34,314 bases of DNA. It comes from Clostridia bacterium. Its GTDB lineage: Bacteria; Bacillota; Clostridia; Christensenellales; QALW01. Position numbers and translations under genes: made by a program. The DNA lies in contig JAFVVO010000024.1 in the NCBI GenBank assembly GCA_017502165.1, positions 95,269 to 129,582 on the forward strand. Direction: 5' to 3'. Shown in pieces: positions 7,133 through 14,107 of the stretch (its first letter is position 1; each line of letters opens with the position of its first letter). Under the pieces are notes generated by a model. It had not been told where the DNA came from. It did not search any database and saw only the letters and a program-made list of their open reading frames with translations.

Positions 7133-8332
7133 ATGAATATTTCAAATAAAATGGCACAAATCAATTCCGATATTCGCGGACGCAATTACTTTTTGTCCTT
7201 GGACTTAGAAAAGCAGGGATATGACATTTTGAAATTAAACACGGGTAATCCCGCCTCATTCGGCTTTGAAATGCCCCAAAGCATCAAGGACGCGCTGACG
7301 GAAAACTACACTTCCGCCCTTGGCTACTGTGACGTGCGCGGAATGGTTTCTGCCCGTGAAGCCATTTACTTATATCATCAAAAGTCGGGCATAAAGAATT
7401 TCGACTTAGACAACGTGTTTATCGGCAACGGCGTAAGTGAGATCGCTTCAATGGTTTGCTCAAGCCTTCTTAATCCGGGTGACGAGGTACTTTTGCCTAC
7501 CCCCTGCTATTCCCTTTGGCATAATCAAGTGCTTCTTTCCTCAGCGAATCCCGTTTTCTATTCTTGCGACGAGGAAAACGGCTGGAATCCGGATATTGAC
7601 CACATCAAGTCCCTGATAAACGAAAAAACCAAGGCTATTCTTATTATCAACCCCAACAATCCCACGGGTGTTTTGTATTCTGACGAAACTCTTTCCGCCA
7701 TTGCCGACCTTGCCCGAAAGCACAATCTTATAGTGCTTTCCGACGAAATTTACGACCGCCTTGTGTTTGACGGTAAAAAGTTTACCACCTTTGCCTCTCT
7801 TGCGCCGGACGTAACCGTAATCACCATGAACGGCCTTTCAAAATCCCACTGCTTATGCGGATTTCGTTCAGGCTGGGCGGTAATAAGCGGAGATAAAAAG
7901 GAACGTACCGCCATAAGCGAAGCAATGCTCAAAATCGCATCTATCCGCCTTTGCGCAGGCGCCCTGATGCAAACGGTTATCCCTGCCGCATTGAACGATA
8001 CTCAGTACACAAGAGAAATGATTGCCCCAACGGGCAGACTTTTTAAGCAAAGAAAAGCCACCTGGGACGCTCTTGAGAAAATTCCCGAGCTTTCTTTTGT
8101 TAGAAATGACGCCGCTTTTTACGTTTTCCCTAAAATAAAAAAAGAAGCCCTCAAGTACACCTGTGATAAAGACTTTGCGTTTAATCTTTTAACGAGCAAA
8201 CATATTTTAGTTGTGCCCGGAAGCGGATTTTCTTACGAAAATAACGACCATTTCCGCATCGTTATGCTTCCCGAGGCAGAAATTTTATCCGCAGCCGTAG
8301 CTAAAATCGGCGAATTTCTCCAAGAAAAATAA
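7133..8332 (+). CDS. Class I/II PLP-dependent aminotransferase (AlaA/AspC-like)
   Basis: 399 residues, normal family length. Fold-type I motifs are in order: LNTGNP (35-40), NPNNPTG (173-179), SDEIYD with the pyridine-N-binding Asp (203-208), the Schiff-base lysine K237 in GLSKSHCLCGFRSGW, and the substrate-carboxylate region DHFRIVMLP near the end. It transfers an amino group between an amino acid and a 2-oxo acid; overall it most resembles alanine aminotransferases of the AlaA type. Ribosome site GGAG lies nine bases before ATG. It is divergent from and probably regulated by the LysR protein. No other biosynthetic gene is adjacent, so the pathway cannot be assigned. Confidence 0.92.
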   Translation: MNISNKMAQINSDIRGRNYFLSLDLEKQGYDILKLNTGNPASFGFEMPQSIKDALTENYTSALGYCDVRGMVSAREAIYLYHQKSGIKNFDLDNVFIGNGVSEIASMVCSSLLNPGDEVLLPTPCYSLWHNQVLLSSANPVFYSCDEENGWNPDIDHIKSLINEKTKAILIINPNNPTGVLYSDETLSAIADLARKHNLIVLSDEIYDRLVFDGKKFTTFASLAPDVTVITMNGLSKSHCLCGFRSGWAVISGDKKERTAISEAMLKIASIRLCAGALMQTVIPAALNDTQYTREMIAPTGRLFKQRKATWDALEKIPELSFVRNDAAFYVFPKIKKEALKYTCDKDFAFNLLTSKHILVVPGSGFSYENNDHFRIVMLPEAEILSAAVAKIGEFLQEK

Positions 8333-8406
8333 TTTACGCAAGCGTTTACACGCTGTTTTTATAACGCACTCATTTGCGGCTAAGCCGCAGAGTTCTTTCT
8401 TTCAAA

Positions 8407-8447
8407 GCCGAAAGTATAGCTATCTTCTATGCTTTCGGCATCTTTTT
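8407..8447 (+). terminator. Rho-independent terminator after the aminotransferase
   Basis: A 13-bp stem with one wobble (GCCGAAAGTATAG / CTATGCTTTCGGC) followed by ATCTTTTTG. Two weaker hairpins precede it: AGCGT-TTAC-ACGCT then GTTTTT at 8341-8360, and TGCGGCT-A-AGCCGCA at about 8374-8388. Confidence 0.75.
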
Positions 8448-8511
8448 GTCCAATTTTTTAAGGCAACCAACCACAAATTTCCAAAGCAAAAAGCACAATA
8501 TTTTTAAAGCA

Positions 8512-8539
8512 AAAAGCACGCTTAAAGCGTGCTTTTGCC
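8512..8539. terminator. Bidirectional terminator between convergent aminotransferase and rubrerythrin genes
   Basis: AAAAGCACGC-TTAAA-GCGTGCTTTT, with U-rich flanks on both strands. Just upstream the 14-mer AAAGCAAAAAGCAC occurs twice (about 8483 and 8506). A further hairpin at 8569-8596 (CTGTTAAAG / CTTTAACAG) is followed by TTTTTATATTTT on the plus strand. The 8333-8606 gap otherwise looks non-coding. Confidence 0.75.
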
Positions 8540-8606
8540 GTTCTGTAATTATTAAGTTTTTATTTTTGCTGTTAAAGGACGGATTTTCTTTAACAGTTTT
8601 TATATT

Positions 8607-9140
8607 TTAATAGTTGGCTTTTCTGATTTCAAAGTAGCTCTGAGGATGTGCGCAAACAGGGCAAGCTACGGGAGCCTTTTTGCCTACTACAAGGTGACCG
8701 CAGTTACGACATTCCCACATAACCTCTTCTGACTTTTCAAATACCTTCTGCATTTCAACGTTATTGAGAAGTGCAAGATAACGTTCTTCGTGTGCCTTTT
8801 CTACAGCGGCAACCTTTCTGAACTGTTCAGCAAGAGCGTGGAAGCCTTCCTCGTCTGCTTCCTTTGCGAAGGTCGCATACATATCGGTCCATTCATAATT
8901 TTCGCCCTCTGCGGCTGCCTTAAGGTTTGCCTTCGTGTCGCCAAGACCGTTAAGAGCCTTGAACCAAAGCTTTGCGTGCTCTTTTTCGTTATCTGCAGTA
9001 TTAAGGAAAAGTGCTGCGATCTGCTCATAGCCTTCTTTTTTTGCTACTGATGCAAAATAAGTGTACTTATTTCTTGCCTGAGATTCGCCTGCGAATGCTG
9101 CCATTAAATTGGCTTCTGTTTTTGTTCCTTTGAGATTCAT
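8607..9140 (-). CDS. rbr: Rubrerythrin
   Basis: 177 residues. The N-terminal ferritin-like four-helix diiron domain has [28 protein letters not shown] and [15 protein letters not shown]. The C-terminal rubredoxin-like iron site has C144-x2-C147 and C160-x2-C163. It reduces hydrogen peroxide to water in anaerobes with electrons from NADH through rubredoxin-type partners. The start follows a clear GGAGG. It lies 43 bp downstream of the PerR-type regulator gene in the same direction, so the two are probably cotranscribed from the PerR-box promoter. Peroxide would then derepress both. Confidence 0.96.
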   Translation of the reverse strand: MNLKGTKTEANLMAAFAGESQARNKYTYFASVAKKEGYEQIAALFLNTADNEKEHAKLWFKALNGLGDTKANLKAAAEGENYEWTDMYATFAKEADEEGFHALAEQFRKVAAVEKAHEERYLALLNNVEMQKVFEKSEEVMWECRNCGHLVVGKKAPVACPVCAHPQSYFEIRKANY

Positions 9141-9183
9141 AATTTTTGTTCCTCCTATAATTTAGCTTTTATTATTTTATGAT

Positions 9184-9555
9184 TTATCTTGCATTTGTAT
9201 TTTGGCAATTTTTACAAATACAATGCAAGTTCAAACTGAAATTTGTTACCTTCACCCCGTAATTATCTTCTACCGAAGCAATTATTCCGGGAACGTTTAC
9301 GTCGATTACGCTTCCGCAAACGTCGCATATTGCGTGATGGTGCGCGTGTAAGTTACCGTCAAACCTATCAGGCTCTCCTGCTATCTGTACCCTGAGAATA
9401 TGTCCATTATCAACAAGATAGTTAAGGCTGTTATATACAGTTGCCAACGAAATTTTATGCTCTGCTCGAACAAGATCAAAAATCTCTATAGCACTTAAGT
9501 GACGGCAACAGTTTTCACGAATACAATCAAGTATTATCTGTCGTTGCTTTGTCAT
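9184..9555 (-). CDS. perR: Fur-family peroxide regulator (PerR-like)
   Basis: 123 residues, somewhat short for the family because the N-terminus begins right at the first helix. A winged helix (about 3-58, SLATVYNSLNYLVDNGHI) is followed by the metal-binding dimerisation domain with H72-H73-H74, C77-x2-C80 and C114-x2-C117, the two CxxC pairs forming the structural zinc site. PerR rather than Fur is favoured by the neighbour rubrerythrin and by a 7-1-7 palindrome of PerR-box form at its own promoter. This is an inference, since Fur, Zur and PerR look alike at this level. Confidence 0.88.
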   Translation of the reverse strand: MTKQRQIILDCIRENCCRHLSAIEIFDLVRAEHKISLATVYNSLNYLVDNGHILRVQIAGEPDRFDGNLHAHHHAICDVCGSVIDVNVPGIIASVEDNYGVKVTNFSLNLHCICKNCQNTNAR

Positions 9556-9574
9556 TTCTTTTTCCTTTTTAGAT

Positions 9575-9589
9575 TTAGAATTATTCTAA
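9575..9589. promoter_or_regulatory. PerR box
   Basis: TTAGAATTATTCTAA is a perfect 7-1-7 inverted repeat, close to the B. subtilis PerR consensus TTATAATNATTATAA. It sits just downstream of the -10 box, over the expected transcription start of perR-rbr, the position of a classical repressor operator. Confidence 0.85.
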
Positions 9590-9599
9590 TTACAAATTT

Positions 9600-9628
9600 A
9601 TTATAACAAATGCTTTTTTGTTTGTCAA
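9600..9628 (-). promoter_or_regulatory. Consensus promoter of perR-rbr
   Basis: Minus strand TTGACA (9623-9628), 17 bp, TATAAT (9600-9605): a perfect match to the housekeeping sigma consensus. Confidence 0.9.
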
Positions 9629-9631
9629 CAC

Positions 9632-9681
9632 TTTTTTGAAAAAAATTTTTATTTTTCAAAAAATATTTTTTATGATATAAT
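9632..9681 (+). promoter_or_regulatory. Probable trmB promoter region with AT-rich inverted repeat
   Basis: TATAAT at 9676-9681, about 43 bp before the trmB start. The -35 is poor (TTTTCA at 9653-9658). An inverted repeat TTTTTTGAAAAA (9632-9643) / TTTTTCAAAAAA (9652-9663) covers the -35 area. Its role is unknown and could simply reflect AT richness. Confidence 0.45.
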
Positions 9682-9723
9682 TTTTACGTAAACTTACCAT
9701 TATATATAAAGGAACTAAAGCCA

Positions 9724-10395
9724 ATGAGAATGCGCAGAAAGAGAAATCTTGATTCTTTTTTAACACAGTACCCCGATTTACTTTATATCTTAGATAAACC
9801 TTGCCAGAACGTTGTGGAAGCGCTGAAGCACAAAAGCTATCTTCCCTTAAAGGAAATCTTCGGTAAAGATAAGGTTGAGCTTGAAATCGGTTGCGGTAAG
9901 GGCGCCTTTATTTGCGAAAAAGCAAAGCGCAATCCCGACAAGGCATATTTAGCGGTTGAAGTAAGCAAAAACGTTATTGTTGAAGCCTGCAAGCTGGCTC
10001 GAGCAGAAAACGTTAAAAACGTGCGTTTTCTTAACTGTGCCGCAGAAATTCTCCCTTGCTTTCTGCCTGAAAATTCGGTTGAAAGAATTTATCTTAATTT
10101 TTCCTGCCCCTTTCCCAAGTACACCTATGCTTCTCACCGTCTGACCTCCCGCAGATTTTTAGAGACCTATAAGATGTATATGTGCCAAGGCGCCGAAATT
10201 CATCAAAAGACGGACAATATGCACTTCTTTGAATTTTCATTGGAAGAGTATTCCGCCTGCAACTTTGGAATTAAAAACGTTTCTCTCGATCTGCACGCAT
10301 CAGACTTTGAAGACAACATCGTTACCGAATACGAAAAACGCTTTACCGATTTAGGTATGCCTATCTACAGAGTGGAAGCGTTTTTGAAGGAGTAA
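9724..10395 (+). CDS. trmB: tRNA (guanine-N7-)-methyltransferase TrmB
   Basis: 223 residues, usual length. Class I SAM methyltransferase: VELEIGCGKGAF (51-62) binds SAM, AVEVSKNV is motif II, and RIYLNFS starts the family's substrate motif. It makes m7G46 in the tRNA variable loop. The family motif NFSDPWPK is here NFSCPFPK, with Cys at 128 for the conserved Asp and Phe for Trp, and the following RHxKRRL region is YTYASHRLTS. The rest of the protein is intact, so this is either a tolerated clade variant or altered activity. AAGGA stands 10-12 bases before ATG. It is divergent from perR. Confidence 0.9.
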   Translation: MRMRRKRNLDSFLTQYPDLLYILDKPCQNVVEALKHKSYLPLKEIFGKDKVELEIGCGKGAFICEKAKRNPDKAYLAVEVSKNVIVEACKLARAENVKNVRFLNCAAEILPCFLPENSVERIYLNFSCPFPKYTYASHRLTSRRFLETYKMYMCQGAEIHQKTDNMHFFEFSLEEYSACNFGIKNVSLDLHASDFEDNIVTEYEKRFTDLGMPIYRVEAFLKE

Positions 10396-10423
10396 AAAAC
10401 CGCCCTTAAAAAAGGACGGTTTT
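10396..10423 (+). terminator. trmB terminator
   Basis: AAAACCGCCCTT / AAGGACGGTTTT stem with one mismatch, followed by ACTTTTT. Confidence 0.8.
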
Positions 10424-10437
10424 ACTTTTTGCATCAT

Positions 10438-10465
10438 TAAAGGCAGAGATTTTTCTCTGCCTTTA
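10438..10465. terminator. Terminator of the GGCAGAGA type, copy 1
   Basis: Perfect 12-bp stem TAAAGGCAGAGA / TCTCTGCCTTTA between convergent trmB and the XRE gene. The same stem core recurs at 11149-11175 and 13696-13721. Confidence 0.75.
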
Positions 10466-10469
10466 GTTA

Positions 10470-10682
10470 TTAAACTTTATTTGTTCTGCCTAATATATAG
10501 TCGGTGGTTGTACCGTAAAAGTCTGCAAGAATAACTACAAAACGTACGGGAATTTCGCGTTTGCCCGTTTCATAATTACTGTAAACCCGTTGGTCGATGC
10601 CAAGGAGTGCCGCTATTTCCTTTTGCGCCATATCCTTATCCTCACGCAAATCTCTTAATCTTGGATAGTACAAAAATCTCAC
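10470..10682 (-). CDS. Small XRE-family (Cro/CI) repressor
   Basis: 70 residues, almost entirely one helix-turn-helix domain: LRDLREDKDMAQKEIAALLGIDQRVYSNYETGKREIPVRFVVILADFY, ending GTTTDYILGRTNKV. There is no extra dimerisation or peptidase domain. The ribosome site AGGTGAG precedes ATG. The gap to the divergent SLOG gene holds two identical inverted-repeat half-site pairs, one over its own promoter and one inside the neighbour's. The protein therefore probably represses both genes. Such pairs are common on prophages and integrated elements. Confidence 0.9.
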   Translation of the reverse strand: MRFLYYPRLRDLREDKDMAQKEIAALLGIDQRVYSNYETGKREIPVRFVVILADFYGTTTDYILGRTNKV

Positions 10683-10691
10683 CTCAAAATT

Positions 10692-10746
10692 ATTATATGT
10701 ACTATCAAAAAATAGTATTGATTTTACTATCGAATAATAGTAAAAT
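10692..10746. promoter_or_regulatory. Divergent XRE/SLOG promoter region with two TACTAT-N6-ATAGTA operators
   Basis: Operator 1 is 10700-10717 and operator 2 is 10725-10742, each TACTAT, six bases, ATAGTA; centres are 25 bp apart. Plus-strand promoter: TTGATT (10718-10723), 17 bp, TAAAAT (10741-10746), with operator 2 filling the spacer. Minus-strand -10 TATAAT is 10692-10697, with operator 1 just upstream of it and only a weak -35. Confidence 0.85.
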
Positions 10747-10779
10747 AATAAAAGATATTGTTTTAAGAGGTGCTTTAAT

Positions 10780-11145
10780 ATGATAAAAATAGTAGTTGCG
10801 GGTTGCAGAGATTTTAATGATTACGAAATTGCAAAAAAATTTATTGACCGGTGTTTAACTGAAGCAAAAAACGAAAATCAAATTACGTTTATTTCCGGCT
10901 GTTGCAAGGGAGCTGATTTACTTGGTGAACGCTACGCTCTTGATAACGGCTTTGAAATTGAGCGTTTTCCTGCAGATTGGATAAAATACAAAAAAGCGGC
11001 AGGGGTTATCAGAAACAAGCAAATGGCAGAAGCAAGTGATATTGTTATTTGCTTTTGGGACGGTAAAAGCAAGGGAACTAAGTCTATGATAGACCTTGCT
11101 AAAAAAATGAATAAAAAGGTTTTTATAAAGTTTATTGGTGAATAA
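10780..11145 (+). CDS. SLOG-family (DUF2493, YspA-like) nucleotide-binding protein
   Basis: 121 residues. A single Rossmann-like SLOG domain: IKIVVAGCRDFNDYE at the N-terminus, ISGCCKGADLLGERYALDNG (glycine-rich nucleotide or ligand loop), then FPADWIKYKKAAGVIRNKQMAEASDIVICFWDGKSKGT, the DUF2493 hallmark order. Family members are frequent on phages and mobile elements; SLOG domains are proposed to bind nucleotides or NAD-derived ligands in stress or conflict systems. No attached effector domain exists here. The gene is divergent from and probably repressed by the XRE protein. Ribosome site AAGAGGTG precedes ATG. Confidence 0.85.
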   Translation: MIKIVVAGCRDFNDYEIAKKFIDRCLTEAKNENQITFISGCCKGADLLGERYALDNGFEIERFPADWIKYKKAAGVIRNKQMAEASDIVICFWDGKSKGTKSMIDLAKKMNKKVFIKFIGE

Positions 11146-11148
11146 ATT

Positions 11149-11175
11149 AGGGCAGAGATACAATATCTCTGCCCT
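11149..11175. terminator. Terminator of the GGCAGAGA type, copy 2
   Basis: 12-bp stem AGGGCAGAGATA / TATCTCTGCCCT with loop CAA, between the convergent SLOG and trmO genes. Confidence 0.75.
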
Positions 11176-11179
11176 TAAA

Positions 11180-11866
11180 TTATTCTTTTTCAACACTCAC
11201 AACTGTAAGTGTTTTTTCCTTGACGGTAAACTTAATTTCAAATCCCCCAAAGCTCATTCCGTACTCTCTTTCGTCCTTTTGATACGAGGGTCTGGGGTCA
11301 CTCGATAAAATCATTTTTACCGTTTCGCGTTTTTCTGCAGGAATAAGCTCAAGTAACTCTTGGGGGAACACGACCTCCAGACAATAATCTGCAAACTCGT
11401 CGGAAAAGGAGCATTTGGCGTCCTCGTGGCTGTCGGAAAACGCAACGTAGGGCTTAATATCGAAAACGGGGGTGCCCGAAAGCATATCGGCACCGCGCAC
11501 ACTCAGCACCGCCCTGCCAAATTCATCAAAGGTGACCTTATCCAGCTCCACGGAGGACATACCTAAGGAATTGGGGCGAAAGGGTGAACGCGTTGCAAAA
11601 ACTCCCACCTTTTTATTGCCCCCAAGCCGCGGCGGACGGACGCAGGGCGTCCAGGGCTTATTAACGTTTTCGGAAAACTGCCAGATAATCCACAGATGCG
11701 AAAATTCTTCTATACCACGAAATGCATTTTTGTCGGAATATTCCTTTTCCAAAACGATTTTCGACTGCATTTTAGATAAAATTTCGCTTTGGCGTGGTAT
11801 GCCGAATTTTTCGTTAAAATCATTTTCTACGTATCCTATAACGCTAAGCTCAAACTTTTCTGCCAT
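11180..11866 (-). CDS. trmO: tRNA (t6A37) N6-methyltransferase TrmO (TsaA/YaeB family)
   Basis: 228 residues. The all-beta TsaA/UPF0066 domain reads ELSVIGYVENDF, RGIEEFSHLWIIWQF, RPPRLGGNKKVGVFATRSPFRPNSLGMSSVELDKV and GTPVFDIKPYVAFSDS, followed by a C-terminal lobe with SSDPRPSYQKD. The enzyme uses SAM to methylate N6 of t6A37 in certain tRNAs. A monocistronic unit is likely: it has its own promoter and a terminator directly downstream. Confidence 0.93.
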   Translation of the reverse strand: MAEKFELSVIGYVENDFNEKFGIPRQSEILSKMQSKIVLEKEYSDKNAFRGIEEFSHLWIIWQFSENVNKPWTPCVRPPRLGGNKKVGVFATRSPFRPNSLGMSSVELDKVTFDEFGRAVLSVRGADMLSGTPVFDIKPYVAFSDSHEDAKCSFSDEFADYCLEVVFPQELLELIPAEKRETVKMILSSDPRPSYQKDEREYGMSFGGFEIKFTVKEKTLTVVSVEKE

Positions 11867-11898
11867 AATGCTGCCTGCTCCTTTGTTTTCTACCTTAT

Positions 11899-11932
11899 AT
11901 TATATAAAAACCCTTGAATTATTGCAATAATT
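11899..11932 (-). promoter_or_regulatory. trmO promoter with a 16-bp perfect palindrome on the -35
   Basis: Minus strand TTGCAA (11922-11927), 17 bp, TATAAT (11899-11904). The -35 is the centre of the perfect palindrome AATTATTGCAATAATT (11917-11932), a possible operator between the divergent trmO and hydrolase genes. Confidence 0.65.
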
Positions 11933-11955
11933 TTGAAAAATTTTCCCTTTGTTTA

Positions 11956-11984
11956 TTGACTTTGCATTTTTACTATGGTAAAAT
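11956..11984 (+). promoter_or_regulatory. Promoter of the glycoside hydrolase gene
   Basis: TTGACT (11956-11961), 17 bp, TAAAAT (11979-11984). Confidence 0.7.
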
Positions 11985-12051
11985 TTTGGCATAAACAAAC
12001 AGAAGCTTGCGTATTTTTTGTGCAACGCTTCAAAAACACGAGGTGACAGAA

Positions 12052-13683
12052 ATGACTGTAAAAACTTGGCTTGCCAACGAGCTTGAATTTACAAGCTCAA
12101 AAAAGTACGACAATCCCTTTGAAGACGTTGATTTAGACGTTACCTTTGTCTGCGGTGACACCGCCTTAACCGTTCCTGCTTTCTGGGACGGCGGTGACAC
12201 CTGGAGAGTGCGTTTTGCTTTAACAAAGGAAGGCGTTTGGACTTATTCTACCGCCTGCACCGACAAAGACAATGCAGGTCTTTCCGGCACAGGAGAAATT
12301 TCCTGCGAAAAATACGACGGTGATTTGGAAATTTATCAGCGCGGCTTCTTAAAGACTATTCCCAACGTGCGCTACTTTATGTATGATGACGGAAAACCCT
12401 TCTTCTACGTGGGCGACACCCATTGGAATATGTGCTCAGAAGAATGGGACGAGGGCGGTGAACACGCAGGCGACCTTGAATGTGCTTCTCACTTTAAGTA
12501 TCTTGTTGATTTAAGAAAGGAACAGGGCTTTAACGTTTATCAGAGCGAGCCTTTAGGCGCAGGCTATGAGTTCTTGATCGGTGAGAGGCTTGGGGAAAAC
12601 TGCATCCCCGGTTTTCAGGATTTAGACCGTCGTTTTAAGTACATTGCCGACGCAGGCTTTGTTCACGCAAACGCACAGATTATATTCCCCCGCTTTATGA
12701 GCCGCTCACCAAGAGTTTTTGACGTTGATTATCTTAAGCGTCTCGGCAGATATTGGGCTGCAAGATATTCCGCATATCCTTGCCTTTGGACTCTCGGTCA
12801 GGAATGTGACAACAACTTCTACTTTGAGCGCGGCGACCAAAAGGTGTTTGATAAGGAAAACAACCCCTTTAAGTTTATTGCTGAGGGACTTCACGCAAAC
12901 GATGCGTATAAGCATCCCCTTACCGCACACATGGAATTTACCCGTGTTGAAACGGGCAACGGTATGGACGGCACTATTCCCTCTGTTTCCGCTTTCCGTG
13001 ACGTTGAGGGCCACACCTGGTACGGCTATCAGTGGAGCCGTGATTTAGGCAAGCCCATTGACTACGAATTTGCTAAAGACGGTTACCTTAACGGTCAGGG
13101 TAAGGTTTGCATTTTGTACGAATCCCGTTACGACCACCTTTGGACCAAGGAGTTCGGAGCACGAAGCGAGGGCTGGGAAGGTATTTTGAACGGTCTTTTC
13201 GGCTACGGCTACGGCGCGGCTGACATCTGGTGCTACAAGAGCACGTATCATCAGCATTTTGACAGTAACGACGGTCTTGAAACCGTTACGGTTGAGGATA
13301 AGAAAATTTGGTGGCCTGAAGCCGCAAAGCTCGACAGTGCATATCAGGTTATCTATATGAAGGAATTTTTTGAGAAATTAGAATGGTGGAAGCTTGTTCC
13401 CCGCTTTGATTCCGCCGCTTACTTTATTTCCGACAAGGAAAATTACCATTCAATAGCAACTGATGAGCGCAAAACCATCGTTATCTATTTTGCAAACCGT
13501 GGTTTTGAAACGGGCAAGCTTACTAACCTTGATAAAGGCAACTACACTTATCAGTGGTTTAACCCCAGAACGAACGAATATCTGCCCGAGCATCCCTTTG
13601 TTCCCGATGCACGCAGACAGTATCGCATAGAAGAAAAGCCCGATAAGCTTGACTGGACCATTTTAATTAAAAAGGTAGATTAA
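12052..13683 (+). CDS. DUF5060-DUF4038 glycoside hydrolase (apiosidase-like)
   Basis: 543 residues from ATG at 12052, chosen because GAGGTG stands seven bases before it; the in-frame ATG at 12007 lacks a ribosome site. Residues about 5-90 are a DUF5060 beta-sandwich (NPFEDVDLDVTF, VPAFWDGGDTWRVRFALTKEGVWTY). About 105-470 is a DUF4038-type TIM barrel (YFMYDDGKPFFYVGDTHWN) with likely catalytic acids E251 in LWTLGQECDNN and E357 in ILYESRYDHLW; the C-terminus is a small beta domain (KTIVIYFANRGFETG, YQWFNPRTNEY). There is no signal peptide, so it acts in the cytoplasm on imported oligosaccharides. Substrate unknown: related enzymes cleave apiose, rhamnose or arabinose linkages. Confidence 0.85.
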   Translation: MTVKTWLANELEFTSSKKYDNPFEDVDLDVTFVCGDTALTVPAFWDGGDTWRVRFALTKEGVWTYSTACTDKDNAGLSGTGEISCEKYDGDLEIYQRGFLKTIPNVRYFMYDDGKPFFYVGDTHWNMCSEEWDEGGEHAGDLECASHFKYLVDLRKEQGFNVYQSEPLGAGYEFLIGERLGENCIPGFQDLDRRFKYIADAGFVHANAQIIFPRFMSRSPRVFDVDYLKRLGRYWAARYSAYPCLWTLGQECDNNFYFERGDQKVFDKENNPFKFIAEGLHANDAYKHPLTAHMEFTRVETGNGMDGTIPSVSAFRDVEGHTWYGYQWSRDLGKPIDYEFAKDGYLNGQGKVCILYESRYDHLWTKEFGARSEGWEGILNGLFGYGYGAADIWCYKSTYHQHFDSNDGLETVTVEDKKIWWPEAAKLDSAYQVIYMKEFFEKLEWWKLVPRFDSAAYFISDKENYHSIATDERKTIVIYFANRGFETGKLTNLDKGNYTYQWFNPRTNEYLPEHPFVPDARRQYRIEEKPDKLDWTILIKKVD

Positions 13684-13695
13684 TTTTTACGCATT

Positions 13696-13727
13696 AAGGC
13701 AGAGATGAAAATCTCTGCCTTTTTATT
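13696..13727 (+). terminator. Terminator of the GGCAGAGA type, copy 3
   Basis: AAGGCAGAGAT-GAAA-ATCTCTGCCTT followed by TTTATT; ends the hydrolase transcript. The rest of 13728-13808 shows nothing recognisable. Confidence 0.85.
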
Positions 13728-13808
13728 ATGCTGTAGCTCTGCCCTATTTTAACATTACGGTTTGTTCCGTCCCGTTTGCTTTTAGCTTGCTCTTATTTAA
13801 CGTTTTAT

Positions 13809-13979
13809 TTATGCACTTTTCTTTAAGTGCTGGGTTTGGCGGCAGCCTTTAATTACACGCATAGACGCTCTGCGTTTTTTCTGTGAACGCTTTTCTCTGT
13901 TTGCCTTTACCTTTTCTTCGATTTTATCTGAAACGAAAATACCGCCCATCCATAATAATACAAACAAAAAAACTCCCAT
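13809..13979 (-). CDS. Small single-pass membrane protein, 56 residues
   Basis: An ATG eight bases after a perfect GGAGG opens a 56-residue frame. It begins with a hydrophobic helix (MGVFLFVLLWMGGIFV, about 1-16) and continues as a very basic tail (KIEEKVKANREKRSQKKRR, then Lys/Arg-rich to the end). A TATAAT at 14014-14019 (minus strand) and the terminator of the WYL gene at 14074-14104 suggest separate transcription. The shape, a short helix with a basic cytoplasmic tail, fits small membrane-associated proteins, but I recognise no family. An overlapping frame at 13924-14127 has no ribosome site and is rejected in its favour. Confidence 0.7.
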   Translation of the reverse strand: MGVFLFVLLWMGGIFVSDKIEEKVKANREKRSQKKRRASMRVIKGCRQTQHLKKSA

Positions 13980-14073
13980 AATTTCGTCCTCCTTGTTTCT
14001 TTTTTACAAGCTTATTATAGCAATAGTAAAGTACGATAAGCAGGACTTTAAGGGAGAATAAATAAATTTTTTC

Positions 14074-14104
14074 AAAAAAAAACCTAATTTTCAGGTCTTT
14101 TTTT
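14074..14104 (-). terminator. Terminator after the WYL regulator gene
   Basis: Minus strand AAAAGACCT, short AT loop, AGGTTTTTTTT; ends the long polA-coaE series. Confidence 0.75.
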
Positions 14105-14107
14105 GTT

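Noticed and set aside
8374-8610. 78-codon plus-strand frame after the aminotransferase
   Set aside because: It runs through three hairpins and terminator-like sequences, without a ribosome site.
11472-11930. 152-codon plus-strand frame
   Set aside because: Antisense to trmO and running through its promoter; low-complexity Ser/Pro content typical of shadow frames.
10438-13721. GGCAGAGA repeats considered as a long-spaced repeat array or attachment sites
   Set aside because: Each copy is a hairpin at a gene end with T-rich flank, so terminators explain them.
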